The notes: generated by a model not told the origin, from the letters alone. A DNA stretch of 64,000 bases from Amycolatopsis echigonensis (GCF_014174495.1 NZ_JACJHR010000002.1:62001-126000), one strand, 5' to 3'; positions 25,980-35,088 are shown, numbered from the stretch's first letter. Made by a program: numbers and translations.

Positions 25980-26700
25980 CGCGACTTGTGGTGGTGTGGT
26001 TGCGTCGCAGTGTGGTTGCGTCGCGGTGTGATCACGTCGCAGCGCGATGGCGTCGCAGCGCGATCGTCGCAACATCGCGGTGCGACGGCATCGCAGCGAC
26101 ACAACGCGACGGCATCGCAGCGTCACAACGCGATGGTGTCACGGTGCCGCAATGCGATGGTGTAGCGGCGCGACGGCATGGCTGATCGCGTCATGGCAGC
26201 GTCGCAGCGTGACGTCGTGGCGCGGTGGAGTCGTAGCGTAGTGGTGCCGCGGTGCATCCCCTGCGCGACAGCTCCGCAGCGCGATGGCGCGGCTGCGTCG
26301 CAGCGCAACGGCGGCACGGCACGATGGCATCGCATCCTCGCAGCGCAATGACGTCGCGTCGCGATTGCGCGGTGGCGTCGCGTCGCAGCCGTGCCACGGC
26401 GCGGCGCATCCCCAGCGCGACGGCGTCACGGCACGACGGGATGGCTGCGTCGCAGCGCAATGACGTCGCGTCGCGATTGCGTGGTGGCGTCGCAGCGCGG
26501 CCGTGCCATGGCGCGGTGCATCCCCAGCCTGATGGCGTCGCGGCGCGACGGTGTGGCTGCCTTGCAGCGCGACAACGCCACGGCACGATGGCATGGCTGC
26601 GTCGGAGCGCGACGGCGTCACAGCACGGTGACGCGGTGGCGTCGCAGCGCGGAGTTGCCGTGGTGCCATAGCGCGATTGCATCGCAGCGCAGTTGTGCCG
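25980..26700. repeat. Degenerate short-period repeat tract built on TCGCAGCGCGA-like units
   Basis: About 720 bases made of imperfect copies of a core like GCGTCGCAGCGCGATGGCGT, each copy drifting by substitution. A higher-order period is visible: GGTGCATCCC-like landmarks at 26251, 26403 and 26515, and the block CAGCGCAATGACGTCGCGTC at 26341 and again 111 bases on at 26452. Long frames are open in several phases on both strands, giving Arg/His/Ala/Ser low-complexity translations (for example repeated SQRDGIAA or RDATSLRC), as expected of a repetitive lack of stops rather than of a real gene. No ribosome binding site or domain supports translation. Nature unknown: decayed tandem repeat, structured RNA or architectural DNA. 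Confidence 0.85.
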
Positions 26701-26902
26701 AGACCGACTTACCGTTGCACCCGCAGCGAGAGCCGTCGCGCTAACGCATCGACTTTGCCGCATGACTGGGTCCACCGTGGATCGCTGCGATGCGGTTGGC
26801 CGCGTTTCCAACCGTCTCAACGCGACGCCACGAACTCCCGCCCCAGGCGGCACAACGCGGCGACCGAAACCCGCTGCGCCGCAACGCCACCAACCGAAAG
26901 AC

Positions 26903-28084
26903 TCACTCAAGCGGCAGGTCAAACGCGACCAACGTTCCCAAACTCGGCGAAGAATTGAGGAAAAACCGGCCACCAGCAGCGTCAGCACGTTCGGCGAGAT
27001 GCCGCAGCCCTCGGGTCGCGACCCCTTGCGGCACGCCGGATCCGTTGTCCCGCACGCGAAGCTTCACACCCTCGGCGTCCCGGGTCAGTGTCACGCGGGT
27101 TTCGCTCGCCCCGGAGTGTCGGACCACATTGGACAGTGCCTCGCGCAGTGCGGCGCGGATGTGGTCGGCTCGCTCGGCCGGAATATCAGCGAACTCGCCT
27201 GACAGTTCCAAGGTCGGCGGATAGCCGAGCAGTTCGCCGGCGATGCGTACTTCGCCGCGCGCGGACTCGGCGAGGTCGGTCGGGCTGCTGGGGTCGTGGC
27301 GCGGCTCCGGGGAGCGCAGCGCGCGCACGGTGCCGCGGATTTCCTCGATGGTCTGGTCCAGCTGGTCGATCGCGTCGGACAGCCGGGCCCCGTCGGCTTG
27401 CGCGAAGCGTTTCCGCATGTTGCGGCGGACCCGGTCCAGCTGCATCCCGGTGCCGTAAAGCCGTTGCACGATCACGTCGTGCAACTCGCGAGCGATGCGT
27501 TCGCGCTCCTGGTAAAGGGTCACGCGATGCCGCGCGTTCGCGCCCTCCGCCAGCGCGAGCACCACCCCGGCCTGCGCCGCGAACGCCGCGAGCATCTCGA
27601 CCGTGCCCGCGGAGAACGGATCGCGCCCCTGCCGTCGGTACACCGTGAGCGCGCCCAGCACCCGCCCGCCGGACCCGAACGGCGCGGCCGCGAACGGTCC
27701 GTACCCGCGCAGCTCATCCGGCACATACGGCGCCGTGCGCGGATCGACGATGAAGTCCTCCGCCGCGATCGGTTCGCTGCCGCGCGCGACCTGGCCCGCC
27801 GCGGAATCCGTCTCGAGCGTCAGCCCGCGCAACTCCCCGACCGGCGCTCCTTCACCTTCGCCCGTCGGCACCTCCGCGAGAGAACCGTCGACGCCGTACG
27901 CGGCCTCGACCACGACCCGTCCGTCGTCGGCGCTGACCATCGCCAGGCCGAGATCGGCGTCCGCGAGTTCGACGGCCCTGGCCACGACTGTTTCCAGCAC
28001 CCCCTCCGGGTCGTCCCCGGACAGCGCGGTGCTGGTGATCTCCGTGGCCGCGGAAAGAGCGCGCGCGGCAAGTGTCGGGTCCAT
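26903..28084 (-). CDS. GAF-domain sensor histidine kinase, DevS/DosS-like
   Basis: 393 residues from ATG 28084, with GGAG seven bases upstream. One GAF domain about 25-180 (GDDPEGVLETVVARAVELAD), then a HisKA_3 dimerisation helix with the phospho-acceptor His202 in RERIARELHDVIVQRLYG, and a HATPase_c domain about 300-393 (REALSNVVRHSGAS, VRDNGSGVP, LSRGL-like GLRHLAERA). The arrangement resembles the C-terminal half of mycobacterial DosS/DosT, which carry two GAFs; here only one is present, so haem binding cannot be assumed. No membrane segment. It lies 70 bases downstream of cydDC on the same strand, and the nearest candidate regulator is the DosR-like gene at 22563. Confidence 0.86.
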   Translation of the reverse strand: MDPTLAARALSAATEITSTALSGDDPEGVLETVVARAVELADADLGLAMVSADDGRVVVEAAYGVDGSLAEVPTGEGEGAPVGELRGLTLETDSAAGQVARGSEPIAAEDFIVDPRTAPYVPDELRGYGPFAAAPFGSGGRVLGALTVYRRQGRDPFSAGTVEMLAAFAAQAGVVLALAEGANARHRVTLYQERERIARELHDVIVQRLYGTGMQLDRVRRNMRKRFAQADGARLSDAIDQLDQTIEEIRGTVRALRSPEPRHDPSSPTDLAESARGEVRIAGELLGYPPTLELSGEFADIPAERADHIRAALREALSNVVRHSGASETRVTLTRDAEGVKLRVRDNGSGVPQGVATRGLRHLAERADAAGGRFFLNSSPSLGTLVAFDLPLE

Positions 28085-28154
28085 GAGCAACTCCGACCTT
28101 AGCGCGGACCCCAGCCCCAGACCCGAAATCGTGACCGTCACCAACAACCCTCCG

Positions 28155-31100
28155 TCACGCCGCCACCCGCGGCAACGCCCGTCGCACGACGCGCCCGTCC
28201 CGGACCTCGAAGACAATGTCCGCTTGCAGCTCTTCGTCCGCATTGTGCGTTACGTGCACGACCGTCCGTCCGGAAAGCTCCGTGCGCAATGTCGCCCGCA
28301 AAGCCCGCGCCGTCGGCTCGTCGAGATGCGCCGTCGGCTCGTCGAGCAACACCAACTCCGCCGACCGAGCCGCCAGCAACGCCCGCGCCACCGCCACCCG
28401 CTGCGCCTGCCCACCGGACAACCCGGCCCCGGCGCTGTCGAGCACGGTCGCCAAATCCAGCTCCGGCAACTGCGCCTGATCCAGCACCCGACGCAAATCG
28501 GCCGGCTCCGCCAGCGGATCCGCGAGCCGCAAATTCTCCGCCACAGTGGTCGACACGAGCATCGGCTCCTGCGGGGCCCAAGCCACCTTCTCGGGGACGA
28601 CGACCTCGCCGCGGCGCGGCTGCAGGAACCCCAGCAAAGCCGCCACCAATGTCGACTTCCCAGCCCCGCTCGGCCCGACGACCGCGACGTAAGCCCCGGT
28701 CGGCACGCTCAAGTCGACGTCCTTCAGCACCGGCTCGCCACCGGGCCATCCCAGCTCAGCGCCCCGCAACCGAACCGCGGCAGGGCCGTCCAGATCCGGT
28801 GCCCCACGCTCAAGCCCGCCAGACCCAGCCGCACCCTGCGAACGTCCGACCTCCGCTTCGCCGATTACCGCGCCAAGCCGAACCCGAGCCTCCCGCAGCG
28901 TGTCCCAATGCACTGCCGCCTGCGGTAACAACGCCAGCACCTCGGCCAGCGCCAACGGCACCAACGCCAGCAGCGGAGCCATCACCCCGGCGAGCTCCCC
29001 ACGGCCGACCGCCCCCGCGGCGAGCATCGTGCTGACCACCGCGGCCGCCCCGGTCGCCAAGGTGATCAGTGCGTCCGCCGCGCCCGCGCCGAATGCCTGC
29101 CGCCGGGTGTCGGCTGCCAGTTGGGTGTCCGTCGAAGCAAGCTCGCGCCGGCGCGAAGCTGCTCGGCCGTACGCGAGCAGTTCTGCGGCCGACGAGAACA
29201 GCACCAGGACCCGCGCCGCGACGTCGCGCCGTCCAGCCGCGAGCGCCGCAGTCGCCCGTCGCTCCAAGCGCAACGCGACCGCCGGGGCCGCCAAGCCCAC
29301 CAGCACAGTCAAGGCCAGCACCAAACCGGCCGACGGCAACACCCATGTCTGCACCGCAATGGCCCCGGCTGCGACCAGCCCGACCACGATCGGCGGCGAG
29401 ACGACTCGCGGCAAGAGATCCCGCACCGTGTCGACGTCCGTCACCAACCGCCGCTGACTCTCGCCGGCTTCGAGACTGCGCGCAGGGCCCAAGCGCACCA
29501 AGGCGTTCCACAGCCGAACACGCAACCGTCCGGCGATCCGGAACGCGGCGTCGTGCGTCACGAGGCGTTCGACGTATCGCAGTCCGGCCCGGCCAAGCCC
29601 GAACGCGCGCACCCCGACGACCGCGACCGTCAAGGTCAGAATCGGCGGCTGCAACGACGCTTTGGCGATCAACCAGCCAGAAGTCGCGGTGAGAGCGATC
29701 CCGGCCAAAAGCGCCAAGGCACCCAGGAAGGCACCGGAGAACAGCCGTCGGTCGAGCAGCATCCGCCACGGAAGCGGCCGCGCGTCGGCACTGTCCGAAG
29801 TGGACTCGACTGCGGCCGCGGGAGACGAGTCCGAAATGGCTACCGCAGCGGAACGTTCGTGCGCGGCGATTACCGCCGCCGCACCGTTTTCCACGGCTCG
29901 TTCGACGGCGTCCATAACCCGCCGCGCATTGACGTCGTCCAGATGCGCGGTCGGTTCGTCCAGCAGCAGCAACCACGCGCCCGACTGAACTCGCAACAAC
30001 GCCCGGGCCACGGCGACGCGCTGACGTTGTCCCTGGGAGAGCCGGTCGACCGGACGGTCGGCGAGGCCGTGCAGGCCCAGTTGGCCGAGCACTGCGTCGA
30101 CGTCCGAGCCAGCGACCGCGAGTTCTTCCCGGACGGTGCCGCCGCTGAAAACCGGCGACTGCGGGACCCACGCGATGCCCGCGCGCCACCGTTCGAGGTC
30201 GGCTTCGGCGAGCGGTACGTCGCCGGCCAGCACCGATCCGTCGTAAGACGACACGAAGCCCAGCAACGTCGCCAGCGTTGTCGACTTACCGCCACCGCTC
30301 GGCGCGCGCAGCCACACGATCTCGCCGCGCCGGACCGAGAAACTCTCGCCGTCTGGCGCGAATCCGCCGCGTCGGGCGACCTTGAGGTCGGACACAACCA
30401 ACGATCCACCGGGCGCGGTCCGCGTTCCTTCGGCCGGGACCGGCTCCGCGAGCACCGCGGTTACCCGGCGGACTGCTTCCACCCCGTCCTCACTGGCATG
30501 GAAGGCCGCGCCAACCGCGCGAATAGGCTGGTAGCACTCGGGAGCGAGGATCAGCACGCCGAGTCCGATCGCCAGCGGGAGCGACCCGGACACCAGCCGG
30601 ACACCGATGACGACAGCCACGAGCGCGACCGACAGTGTCGCCGCGAGTTCGAGAACGAACGCCGAGGAGAACGCGACTCGCAACGTCTTGAGGGTCGCGC
30701 GACGATGCCGTTCCGACAGTTTCCGCACGGTTTCGGCCTGTGCGTCCGCCCGCCGGAACGCGGTGAGCACCGGCAACGCCCGCACCAGTTCGAGCAGCAG
30801 GCCGGACATCCGGTGCACCGCGTCCGTCGCGCCGGAAACGCGGTCGGCGGTGAATTTTCCTACCAGGACAGCGAACATCGGCAGCAACGGAACCGTCGCG
30901 GCGATGATCACCGCCGACGGCCAATCTGTCCACAGGATCGCCGCACCCGCCGCGATCGGGACGACCGCGGCGGTGACGAGCGCGGGCAGGTACTCGCGGA
31001 AGTAGGAATCGAGTGCGTCGAGGCCCCGCGTCACGAGCGTGGTGAGTTCGCCGTGGCCGCGCCGGGCAAGCCATTCCGGTCCGAGGCGCAACGCGTGGTC

Positions 31101-31454
31101 GACGACGCGGGCGCGCAGGTCGCGTTGCGCGGTCGCGGCGGCGCGGGCGGAGACGACCCGCACCGCCCAGCTGGTGCCTGCCCGGCCCACGACGAGGGCG
31201 AACAGGACGGCCAGCTGGACGGTGTGGCCCCCGATCCCCCGGGAGACCACGCCAGCGAGGATGTCCGCTAGCAGGAAAGCTTGTCCGACAAGGAACACCG
31301 CGTTCGCGAACGACAGCACCGCGACCAGGGTCAATGCTCGGCACGCCGACGGCCCCAAGGCCGAAAGCGCGCCGAGCGGACCCTTGCCCGGCCGCACTGG
31401 GTCCATGGGGGACCTCGTGGCGGAAAGGGGTGCGCGGCCGGGAAGTTCGGTCAT
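28155..31454 (-). CDS. cydDC: Fused CydDC ABC transporter for cytochrome bd assembly
   Basis: 1099 residues: two complete half-transporters in one chain, CydD-like first and CydC-like second. Each has a six-helix membrane domain followed by an ATPase with Walker A (SGGGKST in the first, GPSGAGKST in the second), signature LSQGQRQRVAVARALL or LSGGQAQRVAVARALL, and Walker B LLLDEPTAHLD or VLLDEPTAHLD. CydDC exports thiols (glutathione/cysteine in E. coli) or handles haem and is needed to assemble cytochrome bd. ATG 31454 overlaps the cydB stop (ATGA), so the genes are coupled. The fused form is common in Actinobacteria. Confidence 0.93.
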   Translation of the reverse strand: MTELPGRAPLSATRSPMDPVRPGKGPLGALSALGPSACRALTLVAVLSFANAVFLVGQAFLLADILAGVVSRGIGGHTVQLAVLFALVVGRAGTSWAVRVVSARAAATAQRDLRARVVDHALRLGPEWLARRGHGELTTLVTRGLDALDSYFREYLPALVTAAVVPIAAGAAILWTDWPSAVIIAATVPLLPMFAVLVGKFTADRVSGATDAVHRMSGLLLELVRALPVLTAFRRADAQAETVRKLSERHRRATLKTLRVAFSSAFVLELAATLSVALVAVVIGVRLVSGSLPLAIGLGVLILAPECYQPIRAVGAAFHASEDGVEAVRRVTAVLAEPVPAEGTRTAPGGSLVVSDLKVARRGGFAPDGESFSVRRGEIVWLRAPSGGGKSTTLATLLGFVSSYDGSVLAGDVPLAEADLERWRAGIAWVPQSPVFSGGTVREELAVAGSDVDAVLGQLGLHGLADRPVDRLSQGQRQRVAVARALLRVQSGAWLLLLDEPTAHLDDVNARRVMDAVERAVENGAAAVIAAHERSAAVAISDSSPAAAVESTSDSADARPLPWRMLLDRRLFSGAFLGALALLAGIALTATSGWLIAKASLQPPILTLTVAVVGVRAFGLGRAGLRYVERLVTHDAAFRIAGRLRVRLWNALVRLGPARSLEAGESQRRLVTDVDTVRDLLPRVVSPPIVVGLVAAGAIAVQTWVLPSAGLVLALTVLVGLAAPAVALRLERRATAALAAGRRDVAARVLVLFSSAAELLAYGRAASRRRELASTDTQLAADTRRQAFGAGAADALITLATGAAAVVSTMLAAGAVGRGELAGVMAPLLALVPLALAEVLALLPQAAVHWDTLREARVRLGAVIGEAEVGRSQGAAGSGGLERGAPDLDGPAAVRLRGAELGWPGGEPVLKDVDLSVPTGAYVAVVGPSGAGKSTLVAALLGFLQPRRGEVVVPEKVAWAPQEPMLVSTTVAENLRLADPLAEPADLRRVLDQAQLPELDLATVLDSAGAGLSGGQAQRVAVARALLAARSAELVLLDEPTAHLDEPTARALRATLRTELSGRTVVHVTHNADEELQADIVFEVRDGRVVRRALPRVAA

Positions 31455-32458
31455 GGTGCGTGCACCGCGGGGATGTGCTGGACGCCGATGCGCTTGCGGA
31501 ACACCCAATAGGTCCAGCCTTGGTAAATCAGCACAGCGGGCGCTCCGAACGCGCCGACCCAGGTCATCACGGTCAGCGTGTAGTGGCTGACCGCGCTGTT
31601 CACGATGGTCAGCGAGTGCGCCGGGTCGAGGGTGGACGGCAGGACGTTCGGGTAGAGCGCGCCGAAGAAGGTCACCGCGGCAGCCGTGATGACGACCGCG
31701 AGCGCGGCGAACGCCTGGCCATCGCGGTCGACGTAGAGCCGCAGCCACGCCACCGCCGCGGCGAGGACGACGATCACCAGCGAGACGAGCGTCCACAGCT
31801 TGCCTTCGCGGGCCTGGACGACCACCAGGAACGCGACCAACGGCAGCAGGCCGACCGGGAGGATTCGCAGTGCGATGGTGCGCGCACGTTCCCGCAGGTC
31901 TCCGGTGGTTTTCAGGGCAAGGAAGGCCGCGCCGTGCACGAGCGAGAATCCGACGATGGCCACCGCTCCGAGCAGCGTGTCCCACCGGACCGACTCGAAC
32001 GGCGACCCGACGCGGTTGCCCTGCGCGTCGAGCGGCAGGCCGAGCACGGTGGTCGCGAGCAGCAGCCCCACGCCCAGCGGCGGGATCCAGGACCCGATGA
32101 TGATCACGCGGTCCCAGACGCGCCGCCAGCGTTCGGAGTCGACCTTGCCGCGGTACTCGAACGCGACGCCGCGCCCGATGAGTGCGAGAAGGACGAGCAG
32201 CAGCGGGAGGTAAGCGCCGGAGAAGAGCGACGCGTACCAGCCGGGGAACGCCGCGAAGGTCGCACCGGCCGCGACGATCAGCCAGACCTCGTTGCCGTCC
32301 CAGACCGGCCCGATCGTGTTGACGAGCACGCGTCGCTCGGTGTTCGTCTTCCCGAGCACCGGCAGCAGCATCCCGACCCCGAAGTCGAATCCTTCGAGGA
32401 AGAGATACCCCAGCCAGAACAACGCGACGATCGCGAACCACAGCGTTTCGAGTGTCAT
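31451..32458 (-). CDS. cydB: Cytochrome bd ubiquinol/menaquinol oxidase subunit II
   Basis: 335 residues with about nine membrane segments and the typical N-terminus TLETLWFAIVALFWLGYLFL, then EGFDFGVGMLLP and IGPVWDGNEVWLIVAAGATF. CydB supports the quinol-oxidising, proton-motive-force-generating terminal oxidase with high oxygen affinity. It is downstream of cydA on the same strand but separated by 495 bases, longer than usual for this operon, and overlaps the cydDC start by four bases. Confidence 0.95.
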   Translation of the reverse strand: MTLETLWFAIVALFWLGYLFLEGFDFGVGMLLPVLGKTNTERRVLVNTIGPVWDGNEVWLIVAAGATFAAFPGWYASLFSGAYLPLLLVLLALIGRGVAFEYRGKVDSERWRRVWDRVIIIGSWIPPLGVGLLLATTVLGLPLDAQGNRVGSPFESVRWDTLLGAVAIVGFSLVHGAAFLALKTTGDLRERARTIALRILPVGLLPLVAFLVVVQAREGKLWTLVSLVIVVLAAAVAWLRLYVDRDGQAFAALAVVITAAAVTFFGALYPNVLPSTLDPAHSLTIVNSAVSHYTLTVMTWVGAFGAPAVLIYQGWTYWVFRKRIGVQHIPAVHAP

Positions 32459-32509
32459 CGCCGCTCACCTCGTCCGGCACCCGCCGGTGTCATCCGGTCA
32501 GCCACCGGG

Positions 32510-32575
32510 TTGTCCCCACGATGGCCCTGAGTTATCCACAACCCGCCGAGTTGTCCACAGATTTGCTGTGGGTAA
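32510..32575. repeat. Cluster of DnaA-box-like motifs between cydA and cydB
   Basis: In 66 bases: TTGTCCCCA (32510-32518), TTATCCACA (32532-32540, identical to the E. coli DnaA-box consensus), TTGTCCACA (32551-32559, the form typical of high-GC actinomycetes), and TGTGGGTAA (32567-32575, inverted). GTTATCCACA can pair with TGTGGGTAAC through one G-T wobble, so the cluster can also fold. The rest of the 495-base gap (32459-32953) holds a G/C-rich sequence with no convincing gene; a proline-rich frame there lacks coding features. Confidence 0.65.
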
Positions 32576-32953
32576 CCCGCGAGAGCTACCACGCGATTAC
32601 GCCGGGTACGGGGCGTCCCCCCGGTGAGGGCGGGGGCTGCGTACGCGCGGGAGGGGGTTATGGGAAGAGTTCGCGCTGGTCGGTGCGGCGGGGCAGGGCG
32701 GACCGGGCCGCTCGGTGCCGCGGGCGAGGACATCGGGGGGCGCGGCGTTGCGGCGGCGGACCGGCCGGCGGCTAGCCCACCCAGCACAACGAGCTGACCC
32801 GTCACCGGGGCCGAATCGAGGCTGCCCAGCGTCACGTTCATCTCCATGTTCGTCGCAGCGGCCTGTCCAGGAGCGGTCCAGGCCAGTGGAGCGGGCCGCG
32901 CCCAGGCCCGGCCCTCCGGGTCTTCTGGCGGCACCCCGGCCCGCTCCACCGGG

Positions 32954-34465
32954 TCAGTAGGCGAACGAAAGCGCCTGGTCATCGGAGTCCTCGGAATCAT
33001 CAGAACCGCCCGGACGATCGGAATCAGAAGCAGCAGGAGGCATCACCGCGTCCACCCCGCCGCGCACGTACTTGCGCATCAGGTACAGCTCCACCACACC
33101 CAGCACCGCGTACAGCACCGTCAAAGAGATCAGTGACGTCAGCACCTCGCCGGCGGTCAGCCTCGACACCGCCTGCGCGGTGAACATCCACATGCCCTCG
33201 ACACCCGTGGGATTGGGCGCGACCACGAACGGCTGCCGCCCCATCTCGGTGAAGATCCAGCCCGCGCTGTTGCCGATGAACGGCGTCGCGATGCCGCCCA
33301 GCACCATCAGCGGGAACCAGCGTCCGCCCGGAATCCGGCCGCGGCGGGTGAGCCACAGGGCCAGCAGCCCGATGCCCGCGGAGATCGCGCCGAAGCCGAT
33401 CATGATCCGGAAGCCCCAGTAGGTCACCGGCAGGCTGGGCACGTAGTCGATCGGTTTGCCCGCGAGCGAACCCAGCGCCGGGTCGTTCGGGTAGTTCGTG
33501 CCGTATTTCGCCTGGTACTCGGTCACCAGGTTCTCCACGCCCTTGACCTCCGTCGAGAAGTCGTTGTGCGCCAGGAAAGAGAGCAGCGCGGGCACGTTGA
33601 ACGTCTTGACGTCCTCGCAGTTGGCGTTCGCCACGTCGCCGATCGCGATGATCGAGAAGCTGGCCGGTTTTTCCGTGTGGCACAACGCTTCGGCCGACGC
33701 CATCTTCATCGGCTGCTGCTCGAACATCAGCTTGCCCTGCATGTCGCCGGTGATCGCCAGCACCGCGAACGCCACCACGCCGACCCAGCCGCCGAGCCGC
33801 AGCGACGAGCGCCAGACTTCGCGGTGTTCGTCCGAAGCCGAACGCCGCCGCCACAGGTGCCATCCGGCCACGCCGACCAGGAACGCCGCCGCCACCGAGA
33901 ACGCGCCGGCGAGCGTGTGCGGGATCGCGGCGAGCGCCGTGTTGTTCGTGAGCACCGCGCCGATCGAGTTCATCGTCGGCTTGCCGTTCACGAACTCGAC
34001 GCCCACCGGATGCTGCATCCACGAGTTCGCGGCGAGAATGAAGTAGGCCGAGGCCATCGTGGCCAGCGAGAACGCCCAGGCACACGCCAGGTGGATTCGC
34101 TTGGGCAGCCGGTCCCAGCCGAAGATCCACAGGCCGAGGAAGACCGACTCGACGAAGAACGCCAGCAGGCCTTCCATCGCGAGCGGCGCGCCGAACACGT
34201 CGCCGACGAACCGGGAGTAGGCGCTCCAGCTCATCCCGAACTGGAACTCCTGCACGATCCCGGTGACCACGCCCATGGCGAAGTTGACGAGCAGCAGCTT
34301 GCCCCAGAACTTCGTCATCTTGAGGTGCCGCGGATTGCCGGTGCGCACCCATGCCGTCTGCATGGCCGCGACCAGCACCGAAAGTCCGATGGTCAGCGGG
34401 ACCATCAGGAAGTGGTAGACGGTGGTGATGCCGAACTGCCACCGCGCGAGCTCTAGGACATCCAC
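32954..34465 (-). CDS. cydA: Cytochrome bd oxidase subunit I
   Basis: 503 residues from GTG 34465, with GGAGG upstream. The N-terminal block VLELARWQFGITTVYHFLMV carries the haem b595 His region, NFAMGVVTGIVQEFQFGM follows, and GRQPF lies in the short quinol (Q) loop typical of actinobacterial forms. CydA binds haems b558, b595 and d. The C-terminus is Asp/Ser-rich. The gene heads cydA-cydB-cydDC, an arrangement normally induced under low oxygen or respiratory inhibition; inverted repeats at 34501-34538 lie just upstream. Confidence 0.95.
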   Translation of the reverse strand: MDVLELARWQFGITTVYHFLMVPLTIGLSVLVAAMQTAWVRTGNPRHLKMTKFWGKLLLVNFAMGVVTGIVQEFQFGMSWSAYSRFVGDVFGAPLAMEGLLAFFVESVFLGLWIFGWDRLPKRIHLACAWAFSLATMASAYFILAANSWMQHPVGVEFVNGKPTMNSIGAVLTNNTALAAIPHTLAGAFSVAAAFLVGVAGWHLWRRRSASDEHREVWRSSLRLGGWVGVVAFAVLAITGDMQGKLMFEQQPMKMASAEALCHTEKPASFSIIAIGDVANANCEDVKTFNVPALLSFLAHNDFSTEVKGVENLVTEYQAKYGTNYPNDPALGSLAGKPIDYVPSLPVTYWGFRIMIGFGAISAGIGLLALWLTRRGRIPGGRWFPLMVLGGIATPFIGNSAGWIFTEMGRQPFVVAPNPTGVEGMWMFTAQAVSRLTAGEVLTSLISLTVLYAVLGVVELYLMRKYVRGGVDAVMPPAASDSDRPGGSDDSEDSDDQALSFAY

Positions 34466-34500
34466 GTGTCCGATCCTCCGCGCGCGCCCCCGCCCCAGCC

Positions 34501-34538
34501 AGTTCAACACGTCCTGAACTAGCCGGGACCAACGTCCC
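34501..34538. promoter_or_regulatory. Two inverted repeats upstream of cydA, candidate redox operator
   Basis: AGTTCA (34501-34506) pairs with TGAACT (34515-34520) across 8 bases, and immediately after, GGGAC (34525-34529) pairs with GTCCC (34534-34538) across CAAC. They lie 36-73 bases before the cydA start, where a repressor such as a Rex-type or other redox regulator could act. The repeats do not match the known Rex palindrome TTGTGA, so the binder is unknown. Confidence 0.5.
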
Positions 34539-34594
34539 GCCGACCTGCTGGAATCCAGCCCCGGACCCGGGCGGAGCTACCCCCGATCAGGTGG

Positions 34595-34915
34595 CTAGCG
34601 GGTCTCGTCCACGAGCCATGACAGATACCGCGGGCTGCCGCCGACGATCGGTGTGACGACGACCTCGGGCAGGTCGTACGGATGCCGCACGTTCAGGAAC
34701 TCCTCGAGCGCACCGGAGCGGTCCGCGGCCGTCTTGCATTCGACCCGCCATTCGGCCGCCGTCTGCACCTCGTCCTCCCACCGGAAGACGCTGGTGATCG
34801 GCCCCACGATCTGGGCGCACGCGGCGAGCCGGGCCTCGATGGCGCTCGCGGCGATGGTGCGCGCGGCGGCCTCGGAGTCGACGGTGGTGGTGACGACGAC
34901 GTGGTCAACAGACAT
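34595..34915 (-). CDS. cutA: CutA divalent-cation tolerance protein
   Basis: 106 residues from ATG 34915. The CutA1 pattern is clear: VVVTTTVDSEAAARTIAASA, then LAACAQIVGPITSVFRWEDE, and VRHPYDLPEVV near the C-terminus. CutA1 forms trimers and was named from copper tolerance in E. coli, but its direct function is still debated. It runs in the same direction as cydA, upstream of it (129 bases), and may share regulation. Confidence 0.9.
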   Translation of the reverse strand: MSVDHVVVTTTVDSEAAARTIAASAIEARLAACAQIVGPITSVFRWEDEVQTAAEWRVECKTAADRSGALEEFLNVRHPYDLPEVVVTPIVGGSPRYLSWLVDETR

Positions 34916-35049
34916 GACCCGCACCGTACCGCAGCCGGAAAACAGAATTCGGTGCACCGAAAAAAATTATCCGGCAAACCGGCGGCGAGCATTCTGCCGT
35001 CCTGATCAGGCAATTCGCGAAACCCATCAGCTTGCGGTTTTCTGAATCG

Positions 35050-35075
35050 CCCCTTTATCGTTGCAGTGAAAGGGG
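35050..35075 (+). promoter_or_regulatory. Hairpin overlapping the ribosome binding site of the UPF0016 gene
   Basis: CCCCTTT (35050-35056) pairs with AAAGGGG (35069-35075) around a 12-base loop. The right arm is the presumed Shine-Dalgarno sequence (AGGGG) for the ATG at 35089, so folding would hide the site. UPF0016 genes in several bacteria are preceded by a manganese-sensing yybP-ykoY riboswitch; I do not see that consensus here. Confidence 0.5.
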
Positions 35076-35088
35076 TGAGCACGAACCC

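Noticed and set aside
26139..26988. Several 140-265-residue frames in the repeat tract
   Set aside because: Open in several phases on both strands, repeated Arg/His/Ala peptides, no domain and no start signal. Best explained by the repeat, not by proteins.
31455..32480. Upstream extension of the cydDC frame to 32480 that would make a 1441-residue protein
   Set aside because: It runs through cydB in another frame with low-complexity Arg/Ala sequence. ATG 31454, which overlaps the cydB stop, gives the full CydDC length.
32532..32559. Origin of replication at the DnaA-box-like cluster
   Set aside because: Only a handful of boxes, no AT-rich unwinding region, and no dnaA, dnaN, rpmH or parAB nearby; the genes around are respiratory.
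32455..33000. 181-residue Pro/Arg-rich frame in the cydA-cydB gap
   Set aside because: It has no ribosome binding site, no recognisable domain, a DnaA-box cluster inside it and overlaps both cyd genes. It looks like a non-coding frame kept open by GC content.
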